This document shows positions 7,428-13,740 of a stretch of DNA of 18,546 nt, piece after piece. The translations under genes were made by a program, and so were the position numbers. Position 1 is the stretch's first letter, and every line of letters begins with the position of its first letter. This DNA comes from VFJZ01 sp038321545 (GTDB lineage Bacteria > Actinomycetota > Thermoleophilia > Gaiellales > F1-60-MAGs149), in contig JBBQFB010000064.1 in NCBI GenBank assembly GCA_038321545.1, positions 1 through 18,546 of the forward strand, in the 5' to 3' direction. Under the pieces are notes generated by a model. The model was not told the DNA's origin. It saw only the letters and a list, made by a program, of their open reading frames with translations, and did not search any database.

Positions 7428-8484
7428 CGCGATCGCGCTGCTGGCGGCGGTCGTCCTCGCGACGACCGCCGCCTGCGGCGACGACAAGCCGGCGGCCGCC
7501 CCCGGTGCTCCACCGGTCGACGCCGCCGCGCCTGGCGAGGGCGCGCTGCGCATCCTCGCGGCCGACGGGCTGAGCCTCTCGACCGTCGTGCCGGCGTTCG
7601 AGTCCGCCACCGGCTGCCGTGTGACGGTCGACCCGCAGGGCACGTCCGCCGAGGTGGTGCGTCGCGCGTCGGCGACCGACGTCGACGTGTTCGCGGTGTC
7701 CGGTGACGCGGTGCTGGCGCTCGCGGTGGCAGGAGCCGCGGCACCGGTCCCGCGCGGTGCCGACAACGACGTGATCGCGCAGGTGCGCCGGGCCGGCGAG
7801 CGGGATGGGAAGCGCTACGGCGTCCCGTTCGCCTGGGGACCGGAGCTCGTGCTGGCGACGCGGTCCGAGTTCCCGGTGCCGCCGACGGCGTACGACGCGC
7901 TGTTCGACCCGGCCTACGCGGGCCGCATCGCGGTTCCCGACGACCCGCTCCAGATCGCGCTCGCGGCAGTCGTGCTGGGCGCCGACGACCCGTACGCGCT
8001 GGATGCCCGTGACCTCGACGCCGCGCAGGAGCTGGTGCGCCGGCAGCGGCCGCTGGTGCGTGAGTACTGGTCCGATCCCGCCGACCTCGCCAGCCTGTTC
8101 GCCGATGGCCGGATCGTGCTCGGTCAGGCCCGCGGCAAGGTCGCGGCCGACCTGTCGGCGGTCGGTGTCTCCGCGACCGTCCCGAACGGGACGGTGCTGG
8201 CCTGGTCATCCTGGTTCGTGACGGCGGCCACGGCGCCCGATCCGCGCTGCGCCGCCAAGTGGCGCAACTACGTGCTCGCACCGACCGTCCAGGTGACGCT
8301 GGCGCGCGCGGCCGGCGGCGCACCGGCCGTGCGGGCCGCGTGCGCGGTCGAGGGCCCGGTCACCTGCACCGCCGACCGGCTCGACGACCAGGCGTTCCTG
8401 AGCTCGCTGCGCGTCGCCCGCACACCGCTCGAGCCGACCGGGATCGCGGCCTGGGAGCAGGCCTGGAGCGCTGCGCGACGCTAG
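7417..8484 (+). CDS. PotD-like extracellular solute-binding lipoprotein, paralog 1
   Basis: A 355-residue protein with a lipoprotein signal: MRRSAIALLAAVVLATTAAC, Cys20 as the lipidated residue, then an Ala/Pro-rich linker to about residue 40. The body resembles the type 2 periplasmic-binding fold of the spermidine/putrescine (PotD/PotF) group, with GKRYGVPFAWGPELVLATR, FDPAYAGRIAVPDD and LVREYWSDPADLASLFADG. The GTG at 7417 lies inside the end of gabT (11-base overlap), with GCGAGGCGA just before it, so it is translationally coupled to gabT. It would capture a substrate outside the membrane for an ABC importer, but no permease or ATPase is encoded nearby. It is a clear paralog of the next gene. 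Substrate unknown; a polyamine or GABA-like amine is the inference from context. Confidence 0.8.
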   Translation: MRRSAIALLAAVVLATTAACGDDKPAAAPGAPPVDAAAPGEGALRILAADGLSLSTVVPAFESATGCRVTVDPQGTSAEVVRRASATDVDVFAVSGDAVLALAVAGAAAPVPRGADNDVIAQVRRAGERDGKRYGVPFAWGPELVLATRSEFPVPPTAYDALFDPAYAGRIAVPDDPLQIALAAVVLGADDPYALDARDLDAAQELVRRQRPLVREYWSDPADLASLFADGRIVLGQARGKVAADLSAVGVSATVPNGTVLAWSSWFVTAATAPDPRCAAKWRNYVLAPTVQVTLARAAGGAPAVRAACAVEGPVTCTADRLDDQAFLSSLRVARTPLEPTGIAAWEQAWSAARR

Positions 8485-8494
8485 CGCGATCCCG

Positions 8495-8500
8495 TACACT
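8495..8500 (+). promoter_or_regulatory. Possible internal -10 for the second lipoprotein
   Basis: TACACT fits TANNNT and lies just after the stop of the first lipoprotein gene, about 20 bases before the mini-ORF start. No recognisable -35 is seen. It may allow separate transcription of the second lipoprotein gene. Confidence 0.3.
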
Positions 8501-8520
8501 CGCCGCCGAGGAGAGGGAGG

Positions 8521-8541
8521 ATGCGCGTGGTGAGGCCATGA
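8521..8541 (+). CDS. Six-codon upstream mini-ORF coupled to the second lipoprotein
   Basis: ATG at 8521 opens a six-codon ORF, MRVVRP, ending with TGA at 8539-8541. The stop overlaps the ATG of the downstream lipoprotein gene (ATGA). A strong ribosome-binding site (GAGGAG at 8508-8513, continuing GGGAGG) is well spaced for this ATG but 17 or more bases away from the lipoprotein start, which has only a close GTGAGG. Ribosomes may therefore load on the mini-ORF and restart at the overlap. It could also be a chance by-product of a long-spaced ribosome-binding site. Confidence 0.35.
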   Translation: MRVVRP

Positions 8542-9782
8542 CGGAGTCATCCGTCGGGAAGCGTTGCGGCGCCGTTGCGGCCACGGGACTCGTCCTCGCG
8601 CTGACGGCCGTCGCCTGTGGCGGGTCGGGCGACCCGCCGGCATCCGTCTCGACGCCGGGCACGGCGACCGTGCCCGGGACCACCACCACGCCGGCGCCCG
8701 AGGTGCTCGGCGGCACGATGCCGTTGTCGATCGGCGCCGGCGAGAACCGCCTCAGCCTGATCGTCCGGGACGGGTACGCCGAGGACGGCTGGGTGCGCCC
8801 GTTCGAGGACGAGACCGGCTGCACCGTGACGACGAGGATCGCGGCGACGGCTGACGAGATGGTGCAGCTGATGCACACCGGCGACTACGACGGCGCCTCT
8901 GCTCCGGGCAATGCGACGACGCGCATCATCCTGGCCGGCGACGCCGCGCCCGTGAACATCGACCTGATCAAGAACTACCCCGACCTGTCCGGCTTCCTGA
9001 AGGACCAGCCGTACAACACGTACCGGGGCACGCACTACGGCATCCCGCAGGGCTGGGGCGCCAACCTGCTGATGTGGCGGCCCGACCTCGTGCAGCCCGA
9101 CCCCGACTCGTGGAGCGCGGTGTTCGACCCGGCGTCGCCGTACGCGGGCCGGGTGGCGGTGTACGACGACCCGATCGCGATCGCCGACGCGGCCGTGTAC
9201 CTGAGGGCGACGCAGCCCGACCTCGCGATCATCGATCCCTACGAGCTGACCGGCGTTCAGTTTCAGGCGGCCGTCAGCCTGATGAAGGTACAACGCGGCC
9301 TGGTCGGCCGGTACTGGCAGGATCCCGCCACGCTGATCAGCGCGTCGGGAGCGGGCGACGTCGCGATCGGCACCTCGTGGCAGTCGGTCGCGAACCGCAT
9401 CAACGCCGACCCGACCACCCTGAACCCGGTTGCGACGGTCGTGCCCAAGGAGGGCTCGACGGGCTGGTCGGACACGTGGCTCGTGGATGCGAAGGCGCGG
9501 AACCCGAACTGCATGTACCTGTGGCTCGACTTCATCACGCGCCCCGCCGTGCAGGCGCAGGTCGCGACGTCGTTCGGGCAGGCGCCGGCCAACCCGAAGG
9601 CCTGCGACGAGATCGCGAAGACCGACCCCGCCTTCTGCGACGCGTACCACGCCACCGACGATGCGTTCTACTCGGCGCTCGCGGTGTGGAAGGTGCCGCT
9701 CTCCGACTGCGGCGATGCCCGTGGTCAGGTCTGCACGGGGTACGACGCCTGGCAGCGGGCGTGGCGCCAGATCCGCGGCTAG
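8538..9782 (+). CDS. PotD-like extracellular solute-binding lipoprotein, paralog 2
   Basis: A 414-residue secreted lipoprotein: MTESSVGKRCGAVAATGLVL leads to LTAVAC with Cys27 as the lipid anchor, followed by a Thr/Pro-rich linker to about residue 55. The binding-protein body has THYGIPQGWGANLLMWRPD, SPYAGRVAVYDDPIAIADAA and LVGRYWQDPATLISASGAG, each aligning with the preceding gene, so the pair arose by duplication. Both keep the TGC motif early in the body (ETGCTVT here, ATGCRVT there) and a YDAWQRAW/IAAWEQAW ending. This copy has extra cysteines near the C-terminus (CDEIAK, FCDAY, SDCGDARGQVC) that may form disulfides outside the cell. ATG 8538 was chosen because a signal peptide follows at once; the longer open frame upstream is a shadow. 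No transporter partner is present. Confidence 0.85.
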   Translation: MTESSVGKRCGAVAATGLVLALTAVACGGSGDPPASVSTPGTATVPGTTTTPAPEVLGGTMPLSIGAGENRLSLIVRDGYAEDGWVRPFEDETGCTVTTRIAATADEMVQLMHTGDYDGASAPGNATTRIILAGDAAPVNIDLIKNYPDLSGFLKDQPYNTYRGTHYGIPQGWGANLLMWRPDLVQPDPDSWSAVFDPASPYAGRVAVYDDPIAIADAAVYLRATQPDLAIIDPYELTGVQFQAAVSLMKVQRGLVGRYWQDPATLISASGAGDVAIGTSWQSVANRINADPTTLNPVATVVPKEGSTGWSDTWLVDAKARNPNCMYLWLDFITRPAVQAQVATSFGQAPANPKACDEIAKTDPAFCDAYHATDDAFYSALAVWKVPLSDCGDARGQVCTGYDAWQRAWRQIRG

Positions 9783-9803
9783 TCCCGAGGGTCTGCGACG
9801 TAG

Positions 9804-9827
9804 CCCGCCGGGTCCCCCGGCGGGTTT
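9804..9827 (+). terminator. Rho-independent-type terminator after the lipoprotein pair
   Basis: A perfect 9-base stem, CCCGCCGGG and CCCGGCGGG, encloses TCC and is followed by TTT. It lies 21 bases after the second lipoprotein stop. The U-run is short, as is common at high GC. It lies between convergent genes, and the other strand lacks a U-run. Confidence 0.7.
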
Positions 9828-9880
9828 CCAGGCGCCGCTCCGTGGCCCCCGAGATGTCCGCGAACTTCCAACGCGGGACG

Positions 9881-10909
9881 CTAGAGGTCGGTCATGTCCC
9901 AGAGGTCGGAGAGGGCGTAGCCGAGCGGGTAGGGGTCATTCGGGTCGACCGCGGCCGTGCGTGAGCCGACCACGAAGCCGCGGCCGCTGATGCGCGGCAG
10001 GATCGCCACGCGATCGCCGACCATGGTGTCGCCGATCAGCTCGACGGTGAACTCCGAATCGATCAGCGAGGTGGCGGTGAAGCGCGCGCCGGGTCCCGCC
10101 TGGCCGCGGGCGGCCATGCACGCGAGGCGCGCCGCGTTACCCGTGCCGCAGGGCGAGCGGTCGATGCGGCCCGACAGCACGGTCGCGCCCCGCAGCCGCC
10201 CGTTTGCGGGGTCGTCGTCACCCGTCAGCATCACGTAGGACACGAAGTCGATCTCGGGCACGGTCGGGTGCCGCACCGCGATGGTGTCGCGCGCAGCCGC
10301 GTAGATCGCCTGCCCGGCCTCCACCACGGCGCGGGCGCTGCCGCGGTCGAGCCGCAGCCCGAGCTGCGCGGCGTCGGCCTGCAGGTAGTAGCAGCCGCCG
10401 TACGCGACGTCGACGCGCACGACACCGAAGCCGGGGACGTCGAGCGGGACGTCGAGCGCGTCGACGAAGCTGGGCACGCCGTCCAGCGTGACCCGCTCGC
10501 AGCGGCCGTCGCGGCAGCTCGCGACGGTGCGGATGAGCCCCGCAGCCGTCTCGAGCACCACCTCCGTCTCGGGGCCGGTGATCGCGACCGCGCCGGTCTC
10601 GATCAGCGCGGTCACGACGCAGATCGTGTTCGAGCCGCTCATGGCGTGCGCGCGATCCGGCTGCAGGATCACGAAGCCGGCGTGCGCCGCGGGGTCGGTC
10701 GACTCGAACACCAGGTTGGCACTGGTCTGCGGCCGCCCGCGGGGCTCGAAGCAGAGGAACCGGCGCAGCGAGTCGTCGACCTCGTTGATGTGGTGGAGCT
10801 TCTCGCGCATCGTCACGCCCGGCACCTCGAAGACCCCGCCCAGGAAGCAGGTGCCCTGCTCCCCCTCGGCGTGCACCTCGACGCCCGTCAGCGTCCGCGC
10901 GACCCGCAT
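9881..10909 (-). CDS. Proline racemase-family enzyme, Ser/Cys type (hydroxyproline epimerase or trans-3-hydroxyproline dehydratase)
   Basis: A 342-residue cytoplasmic enzyme of the proline racemase superfamily. The two catalytic positions are readable: motif I is HAMSGSNTICVV, with Ser91 where racemases carry Cys, and motif II is IDRSPCGTGNAARLA, with Cys254. Known for the family: Cys/Cys enzymes are proline racemases or 4-hydroxyproline 2-epimerases, Cys/Thr enzymes are trans-3-hydroxyproline dehydratases, and Ser/Cys members have been found with epimerase or dehydratase activity. A simple proline racemase is therefore unlikely. The ATG at 10909 shares its A with the stop of the upstream DapA-like gene (TGATG), so the two are coupled. 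The longer open frame upstream in this frame is a shadow of that gene. A hydroxyproline breakdown role is inferred from the pairing. Confidence 0.85.
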   Translation of the reverse strand: MRVARTLTGVEVHAEGEQGTCFLGGVFEVPGVTMREKLHHINEVDDSLRRFLCFEPRGRPQTSANLVFESTDPAAHAGFVILQPDRAHAMSGSNTICVVTALIETGAVAITGPETEVVLETAAGLIRTVASCRDGRCERVTLDGVPSFVDALDVPLDVPGFGVVRVDVAYGGCYYLQADAAQLGLRLDRGSARAVVEAGQAIYAAARDTIAVRHPTVPEIDFVSYVMLTGDDDPANGRLRGATVLSGRIDRSPCGTGNAARLACMAARGQAGPGARFTATSLIDSEFTVELIGDTMVGDRVAILPRISGRGFVVGSRTAAVDPNDPYPLGYALSDLWDMTDL

Positions 10910-11802
10910 CAGGCGGGCGTGAGCGAGACCGCGAGTGCCTGGTCGAGCGCCGCGATCAGCTCGGCGGCCATCTCGTCTTCCAGCGGCAGCAGCGGCTGTC
11001 GCACGGGACCGGTCGCGATGCCCTGGTGCAGCAGGCCGAGCTTCGCCTTCTGGTTGTAGGAACCCGACTCCATGTTCTGGATCCACGCCACGATGCCGTC
11101 GAACAGCCGGTAGGCCGTCGCGTGGTCGCCGGCGTTGGCGGCGTCCATGATGGCCGTGTGGTGGCGGGGCAGGATGTTCGACGTGCCGGCCAGCCAGGAG
11201 CGGACGCCCCACGAGAAGTAGTCGACCGCCTGATCGTCGGAGCCGCACATGATCGTGAGGCGGTCGGCGTAGCGGCGGCGCAAGTGGAGGAAGCGCGAGA
11301 AATCGCCGCTCGACTCCTTGATCGCCACGATCTCCGGCATGTCGACGATGGCGTCGAGGCACTCGATGCCGATCTCGACCCCGGCACGGGCCGGGTAGTT
11401 GTAGAGCACGACCGGCAGGCCGACGGCCTTCGCGACGGTGGCGTAGTGGCCGGCCAGCTCGCGCTGCGTCGGCAGCGACGTGTACGGCGCGGCCAGCATC
11501 AGCGCGTCGTAGCCCAGGTCGCGGGCAGCCTCGCCGTACGCGATCACGTCGCGGGTGGAGCCCGCGTTGCATCCGGCGATCAGCTGGGCGCGGCCCGCGG
11601 TCACGTCGCGCGAGTGCTCGAGGATGCGCAGGCGCTCGGCCGTGCTGCACGCGTAGTACTCGCCCGTCGTGCCGCACGGGACGAGCCCGCGCACGCCGCC
11701 GGCCAGCACGAACTCGATCACCGCGGCGGTCGCATCGAGGTCGAGCGCATCACGGTCGTCGAACGCCGTGACGATCGGGGTGTAGACGCCTTCGAAGTCC
11801 AT
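10909..11802 (-). CDS. DapA/N-acetylneuraminate lyase-family protein, possible pyrroline-hydroxycarboxylate deaminase
   Basis: A class I aldolase-type TIM barrel of 297 residues, the normal family length. The Schiff-base Lys is in IVAIKESSGD (about 162), the catalytic Tyr in VVLYNYPARAG (about 136) and the carboxylate-binding loop in CGTTGEYY (about 43-50). The family includes dihydrodipicolinate synthase, sialic acid lyase, KDG aldolase and 1-pyrroline-4-hydroxy-2-carboxylate deaminase. The downstream proline racemase-family gene starts on this gene's stop codon, which favours the deaminase of the 4-hydroxyproline pathway, giving 2-oxoglutarate semialdehyde. The D-hydroxyproline dehydrogenase and semialdehyde dehydrogenase of that pathway are not in the window. 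There is no Shine-Dalgarno sequence; TATCCT lies six bases before the ATG, suggesting a leaderless mRNA. True lysine-pathway DapA is less likely here. Confidence 0.85.
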   Translation of the reverse strand: MDFEGVYTPIVTAFDDRDALDLDATAAVIEFVLAGGVRGLVPCGTTGEYYACSTAERLRILEHSRDVTAGRAQLIAGCNAGSTRDVIAYGEAARDLGYDALMLAAPYTSLPTQRELAGHYATVAKAVGLPVVLYNYPARAGVEIGIECLDAIVDMPEIVAIKESSGDFSRFLHLRRRYADRLTIMCGSDDQAVDYFSWGVRSWLAGTSNILPRHHTAIMDAANAGDHATAYRLFDGIVAWIQNMESGSYNQKAKLGLLHQGIATGPVRQPLLPLEDEMAAELIAALDQALAVSLTPA

Positions 11803-11808
11803 GGGCCG

Positions 11809-11814
11809 AGGATA
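11809..11814 (-). promoter_or_regulatory. -10 element for leaderless transcription of the DapA-like gene
   Basis: On the minus strand TATCCT is followed by six bases and then the ATG, placing the transcript start at or next to the start codon. No Shine-Dalgarno sequence is present and no strong -35 is seen. Confidence 0.45.
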
Positions 11815-11839
11815 CCGTGAAACGGCGCGGCGGCGACTC

Positions 11840-12265
11840 TCAGGGGCCTTCGAGGAGGTTGCGCCAGCGCGGATCGTCGAGCGGATCGCTGCTGCGATCG
11901 CCGAGCAGACCGCGCACCTCCATGCGGAGGGCGTCGTCGTCGCGCGTGAAGTGCTTCACGCCGTCGCGTTCCACGAGCGTTCCGCGCGCCATCAGGCGCC
12001 GCTGGACGCCGAGCTCGAGCAGGGCGTCGAGCACGTCCTGGCCGGTCAGGCCCGACTCCGCGCCCTCCAGCAGCCCGCGCAGCAGGTCCTCGGCGGTGAG
12101 CGTCAGATCGGTCACCTCGTTGATCAGGGCGACGGCGTTCGAGGCGTGTTGCCAGGCCCGTCCGGTCGCCGAACCGCGCACCGCCACGTTGAGCGCCCGG
12201 ATCTGAGCCTCCAGCGGACGCTGGATGAGGCGGAAGGGGGCCGGAGTGGCCGGTTGTTCGGGCAC
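11840..12265 (-). CDS. Hypothetical protein of 141 residues
   Basis: No family is recognised. The protein starts with a Pro/Ala-rich stretch (MPEQPATPAPFRLIQRP), then appears helical and soluble (LEAQIRALNVAVRG, GLTGQDVLDALLELGVQRR), and ends acidic and Trp-containing (DPLDDPRWRNLLEGP). No signal peptide, membrane helix or metal motif is seen. The alternation of hydrophobic and charged residues and the absence of long Arg/Pro/Ala runs make it more protein-like than the overlapping frames. The GTG at 12265 has no Shine-Dalgarno sequence but TAGCGT lies six bases upstream. It precedes the DapA-like gene by 37 bases on the same strand, so the two may share a transcript. Its divergent neighbour is a secreted NlpC/P60 gene. 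Confidence 0.65.
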   Translation of the reverse strand: MPEQPATPAPFRLIQRPLEAQIRALNVAVRGSATGRAWQHASNAVALINEVTDLTLTAEDLLRGLLEGAESGLTGQDVLDALLELGVQRRLMARGTLVERDGVKHFTRDDDALRMEVRGLLGDRSSDPLDDPRWRNLLEGP

Positions 12266-12271
12266 TGCGCC

Positions 12272-12277
12272 ACGCTA
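12272..12277 (-). promoter_or_regulatory. -10 element for the 141-residue protein gene
   Basis: On the minus strand TAGCGT sits exactly six bases before the GTG start. A partial -35, TTCCGC (12300-12295), lies 17 bases further up. This supports a leaderless start. Confidence 0.4.
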
Positions 12278-12374
12278 AACCCATTCCGGGTGCAGCGGAA
12301 GGGGGAATCGGGGAAGATCCCGCGAAAGGGTGACCGGCGATATGCACTGCATCAGGGTTGACGGGTGGGCCTGC

Positions 12375-12380
12375 TAGGCT
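12375..12380 (+). promoter_or_regulatory. -10 element for the secreted NlpC/P60 gene
   Basis: TAGGCT lies eight bases before the ATG at 12389, and no Shine-Dalgarno sequence is present. If used, it rules out the GTG at 12365, which lies upstream of it. A TTGACG at 12358-12363 is only 11 bases away, too close to serve as its -35. Confidence 0.35.
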
Positions 12381-12388
12381 CCGCCCCC

Positions 12389-13564
12389 ATGCTAGGAGCC
12401 CGCAGAGGTCTCCTCGGGGGTTTGGCGCTGCTCGTCCTGTTCGCGCTCCTCGGTGGAAGCGCGCACGCAGACCGGCTCGCCGACCGGCAAGCTGAAGCCG
12501 ATCGCGTGCAGGCGCAGCTCCAGCAGATGGACGCCGACCTGGCGAAGGCGGTCGAGGCCTACGATAAGGCCCAGACGCGGCTCGATCAGACCGAGGCCGA
12601 CATCCGCGACAACGCGCTGCAGCTCGACATCACGCGGCAGAACCTGCAGCTGGCGCAGGAGGAGCTCTCGCACCAGCTTGTCGCCGACTACCGCTCGGGT
12701 GACGCCGACGCGATCGGCGTGCTGCTCGGCGCCGGCTCGATGAGCGACATGCTGGAGCGAATCGACATCGTCAAGCGGTCGTCCGGGCGCACGGCCCACC
12801 TGGTGGGCAGGGTGCTGACGCTGAAGAAGCAGTTCGAGGTCCGGTCGAAGGCGCTCGTCAAGCAGCGCAAGGCCCGTACGACGGCGCTGGCGGACCGCGC
12901 CGACCGCAAGGCGGCGATCCAGACCGGCATCCGGGCACGGAAGGACCGCCTCGCGTCGGTCAAGCGCGATATCCGCACGATCATCGCCGCGCGCGAGGCC
13001 GCCGAGCGCGCCGCCGCGGCGGCCCGCGCCGCGGCAGCACGCGCGGCGCAGCAGGCGGCGGCCGCGATCGACAACGCGGCCGCGGATCCCGGCATCGGCG
13101 GCTCGTGCGGTGGCGGCGCCGGCGGCTCGTCCGGCGATACCGGCACCAGCAGCGGGGGTGGCGGAGGCGGCGGTGGTGGCGGCGGGTCCGACACCCCGAT
13201 CCAGCCGCCCCCGTCGTCCGGTGGCTCGTCGGTCGTCTCCGCGGCGCTGTCGCAGCTGGGTGTTGCCTACAAGTGGGCCGGCTCCTCGCCCGGCGAGGGC
13301 TTCGACTGCTCGGGCCTGACCGCGTGGGCGTACGCGCAGGTCGGAGTCTCGCTGCCGCACAACGCCGCGGCGCAGCACGGGATGGGCACGCCGGTCGACC
13401 GCGCGAACCTCCAGCCCGGCGACCTCGTCTTCTTCAACGGCGACAACCACGAGGGCATGTACATCGGCGGCGGCCAGTTCGTCCACGCCCCTCACACCGG
13501 TGACGTCGTCAAGATCTCGAATCTCGACGGCTACCCCGGCTACAACGGCGCAGTTCGCATCTAG
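12389..13564 (+). CDS. Secreted NlpC/P60 peptidoglycan endopeptidase with coiled-coil N-terminus (RipA-like)
   Basis: A 391-residue exported hydrolase likely to cut the D-Glu-diamino acid bond in peptidoglycan stems, as in cell separation. The signal peptide is MLGARRGLLGGLALLVLFAL followed by LGGSAHA, with cleavage near residue 27. A long charged coiled coil follows (about 28-215: DRLADRQAEADRVQAQLQQM and onward), rich in Ala/Arg at its end. A low-complexity linker of Gly and Ser with a run of nine Gly, then Pro/Ser, leads to the NlpC/P60 domain at about 282-391. The catalytic Cys is in GFDCSGLTAW (about 307) and His in NHEGMYIGGG (about 354) and FVHAPHTGD (about 366). The coiled coil probably regulates or positions the catalytic domain. 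The ATG at 12389 gives a clean signal peptide; the GTG at 12365 is the alternative. Confidence 0.92.
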   Translation: MLGARRGLLGGLALLVLFALLGGSAHADRLADRQAEADRVQAQLQQMDADLAKAVEAYDKAQTRLDQTEADIRDNALQLDITRQNLQLAQEELSHQLVADYRSGDADAIGVLLGAGSMSDMLERIDIVKRSSGRTAHLVGRVLTLKKQFEVRSKALVKQRKARTTALADRADRKAAIQTGIRARKDRLASVKRDIRTIIAAREAAERAAAAARAAAARAAQQAAAAIDNAAADPGIGGSCGGGAGGSSGDTGTSSGGGGGGGGGGGSDTPIQPPPSSGGSSVVSAALSQLGVAYKWAGSSPGEGFDCSGLTAWAYAQVGVSLPHNAAAQHGMGTPVDRANLQPGDLVFFNGDNHEGMYIGGGQFVHAPHTGDVVKISNLDGYPGYNGAVRI

Positions 13565-13683
13565 CGCGGGCGCCGGGGCGCCCTAGGCGATGTCCGCGCG
13601 CCGCATCGCGCGCGCTTCCGCGCATCTCGCCGACAACCCGTCCCGCGTCGCGCGATCCGTGTGCCTTCCGGCACATTGCGTTC
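13565..13683. other. Intergenic stretch with a weak stem after the NlpC/P60 gene
   Basis: No gene is seen. A hairpin, GGGCGC-CGGG-GCGCCC, at 13568-13583 starts four bases after the stop codon but has no following U-run, so it is at most a weak or rho-assisted terminator. The rest is featureless GC-rich sequence leading to the inverted repeat at 13684. Confidence 0.4.
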
Positions 13684-13727
13684 TGGGGTCTGACCCCCGT
13701 GGCCGGGCGTTTCGGGGTCAGACCCCA
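13684..13727. repeat. REP-like inverted repeat (GGGGTC-T-GACCCC arms)
   Basis: TGGGGTCTGACCCC (13684-13697) and GGGGTCAGACCCCA (13714-13727) are a perfect 14-base inverted repeat around a 16-base centre. Each arm is itself a palindrome of GGGGTC and GACCCC around one base, so either one long stem or two short hairpins can form. Repeats with this core are known as dispersed extragenic palindromes in several bacterial groups, often spread by REP-associated tyrosine transposases. The element lies between convergent genes, 14 bases from the end of the TolB-like gene, where it could also stop transcription from both sides. Confidence 0.7.
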
Positions 13728-13740
13728 GGCCTTCGGGCGG

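Noticed and set aside
5985..7766. 593-codon minus-strand open frame opposite gabT
   Set aside because: gabT on the plus strand has all PLP motifs in order. The minus frame is low-complexity Arg/His/Asp-rich.
8547..9650. 367-codon minus-strand open frame opposite the second lipoprotein
   Set aside because: Shadow of a clear lipoprotein gene with a paralog next door; the frame lacks any recognisable fold.
9881..10909. Calling the enzyme proline racemase
   Set aside because: The first catalytic Cys is replaced by Ser, which is associated with hydroxyproline epimerase or dehydratase members rather than proline racemase.
12266..12388. c-di-AMP (ydaO-type) riboswitch before the secreted NlpC/P60 gene
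   Set aside because: Such genes often carry this riboswitch in Actinobacteria, and GGGGGAATCGGGG at 12301-12313 looked suggestive, but the conserved core could not be aligned, only 123 bases are shared with a divergent gene, and a -10 lies eight bases before the start.
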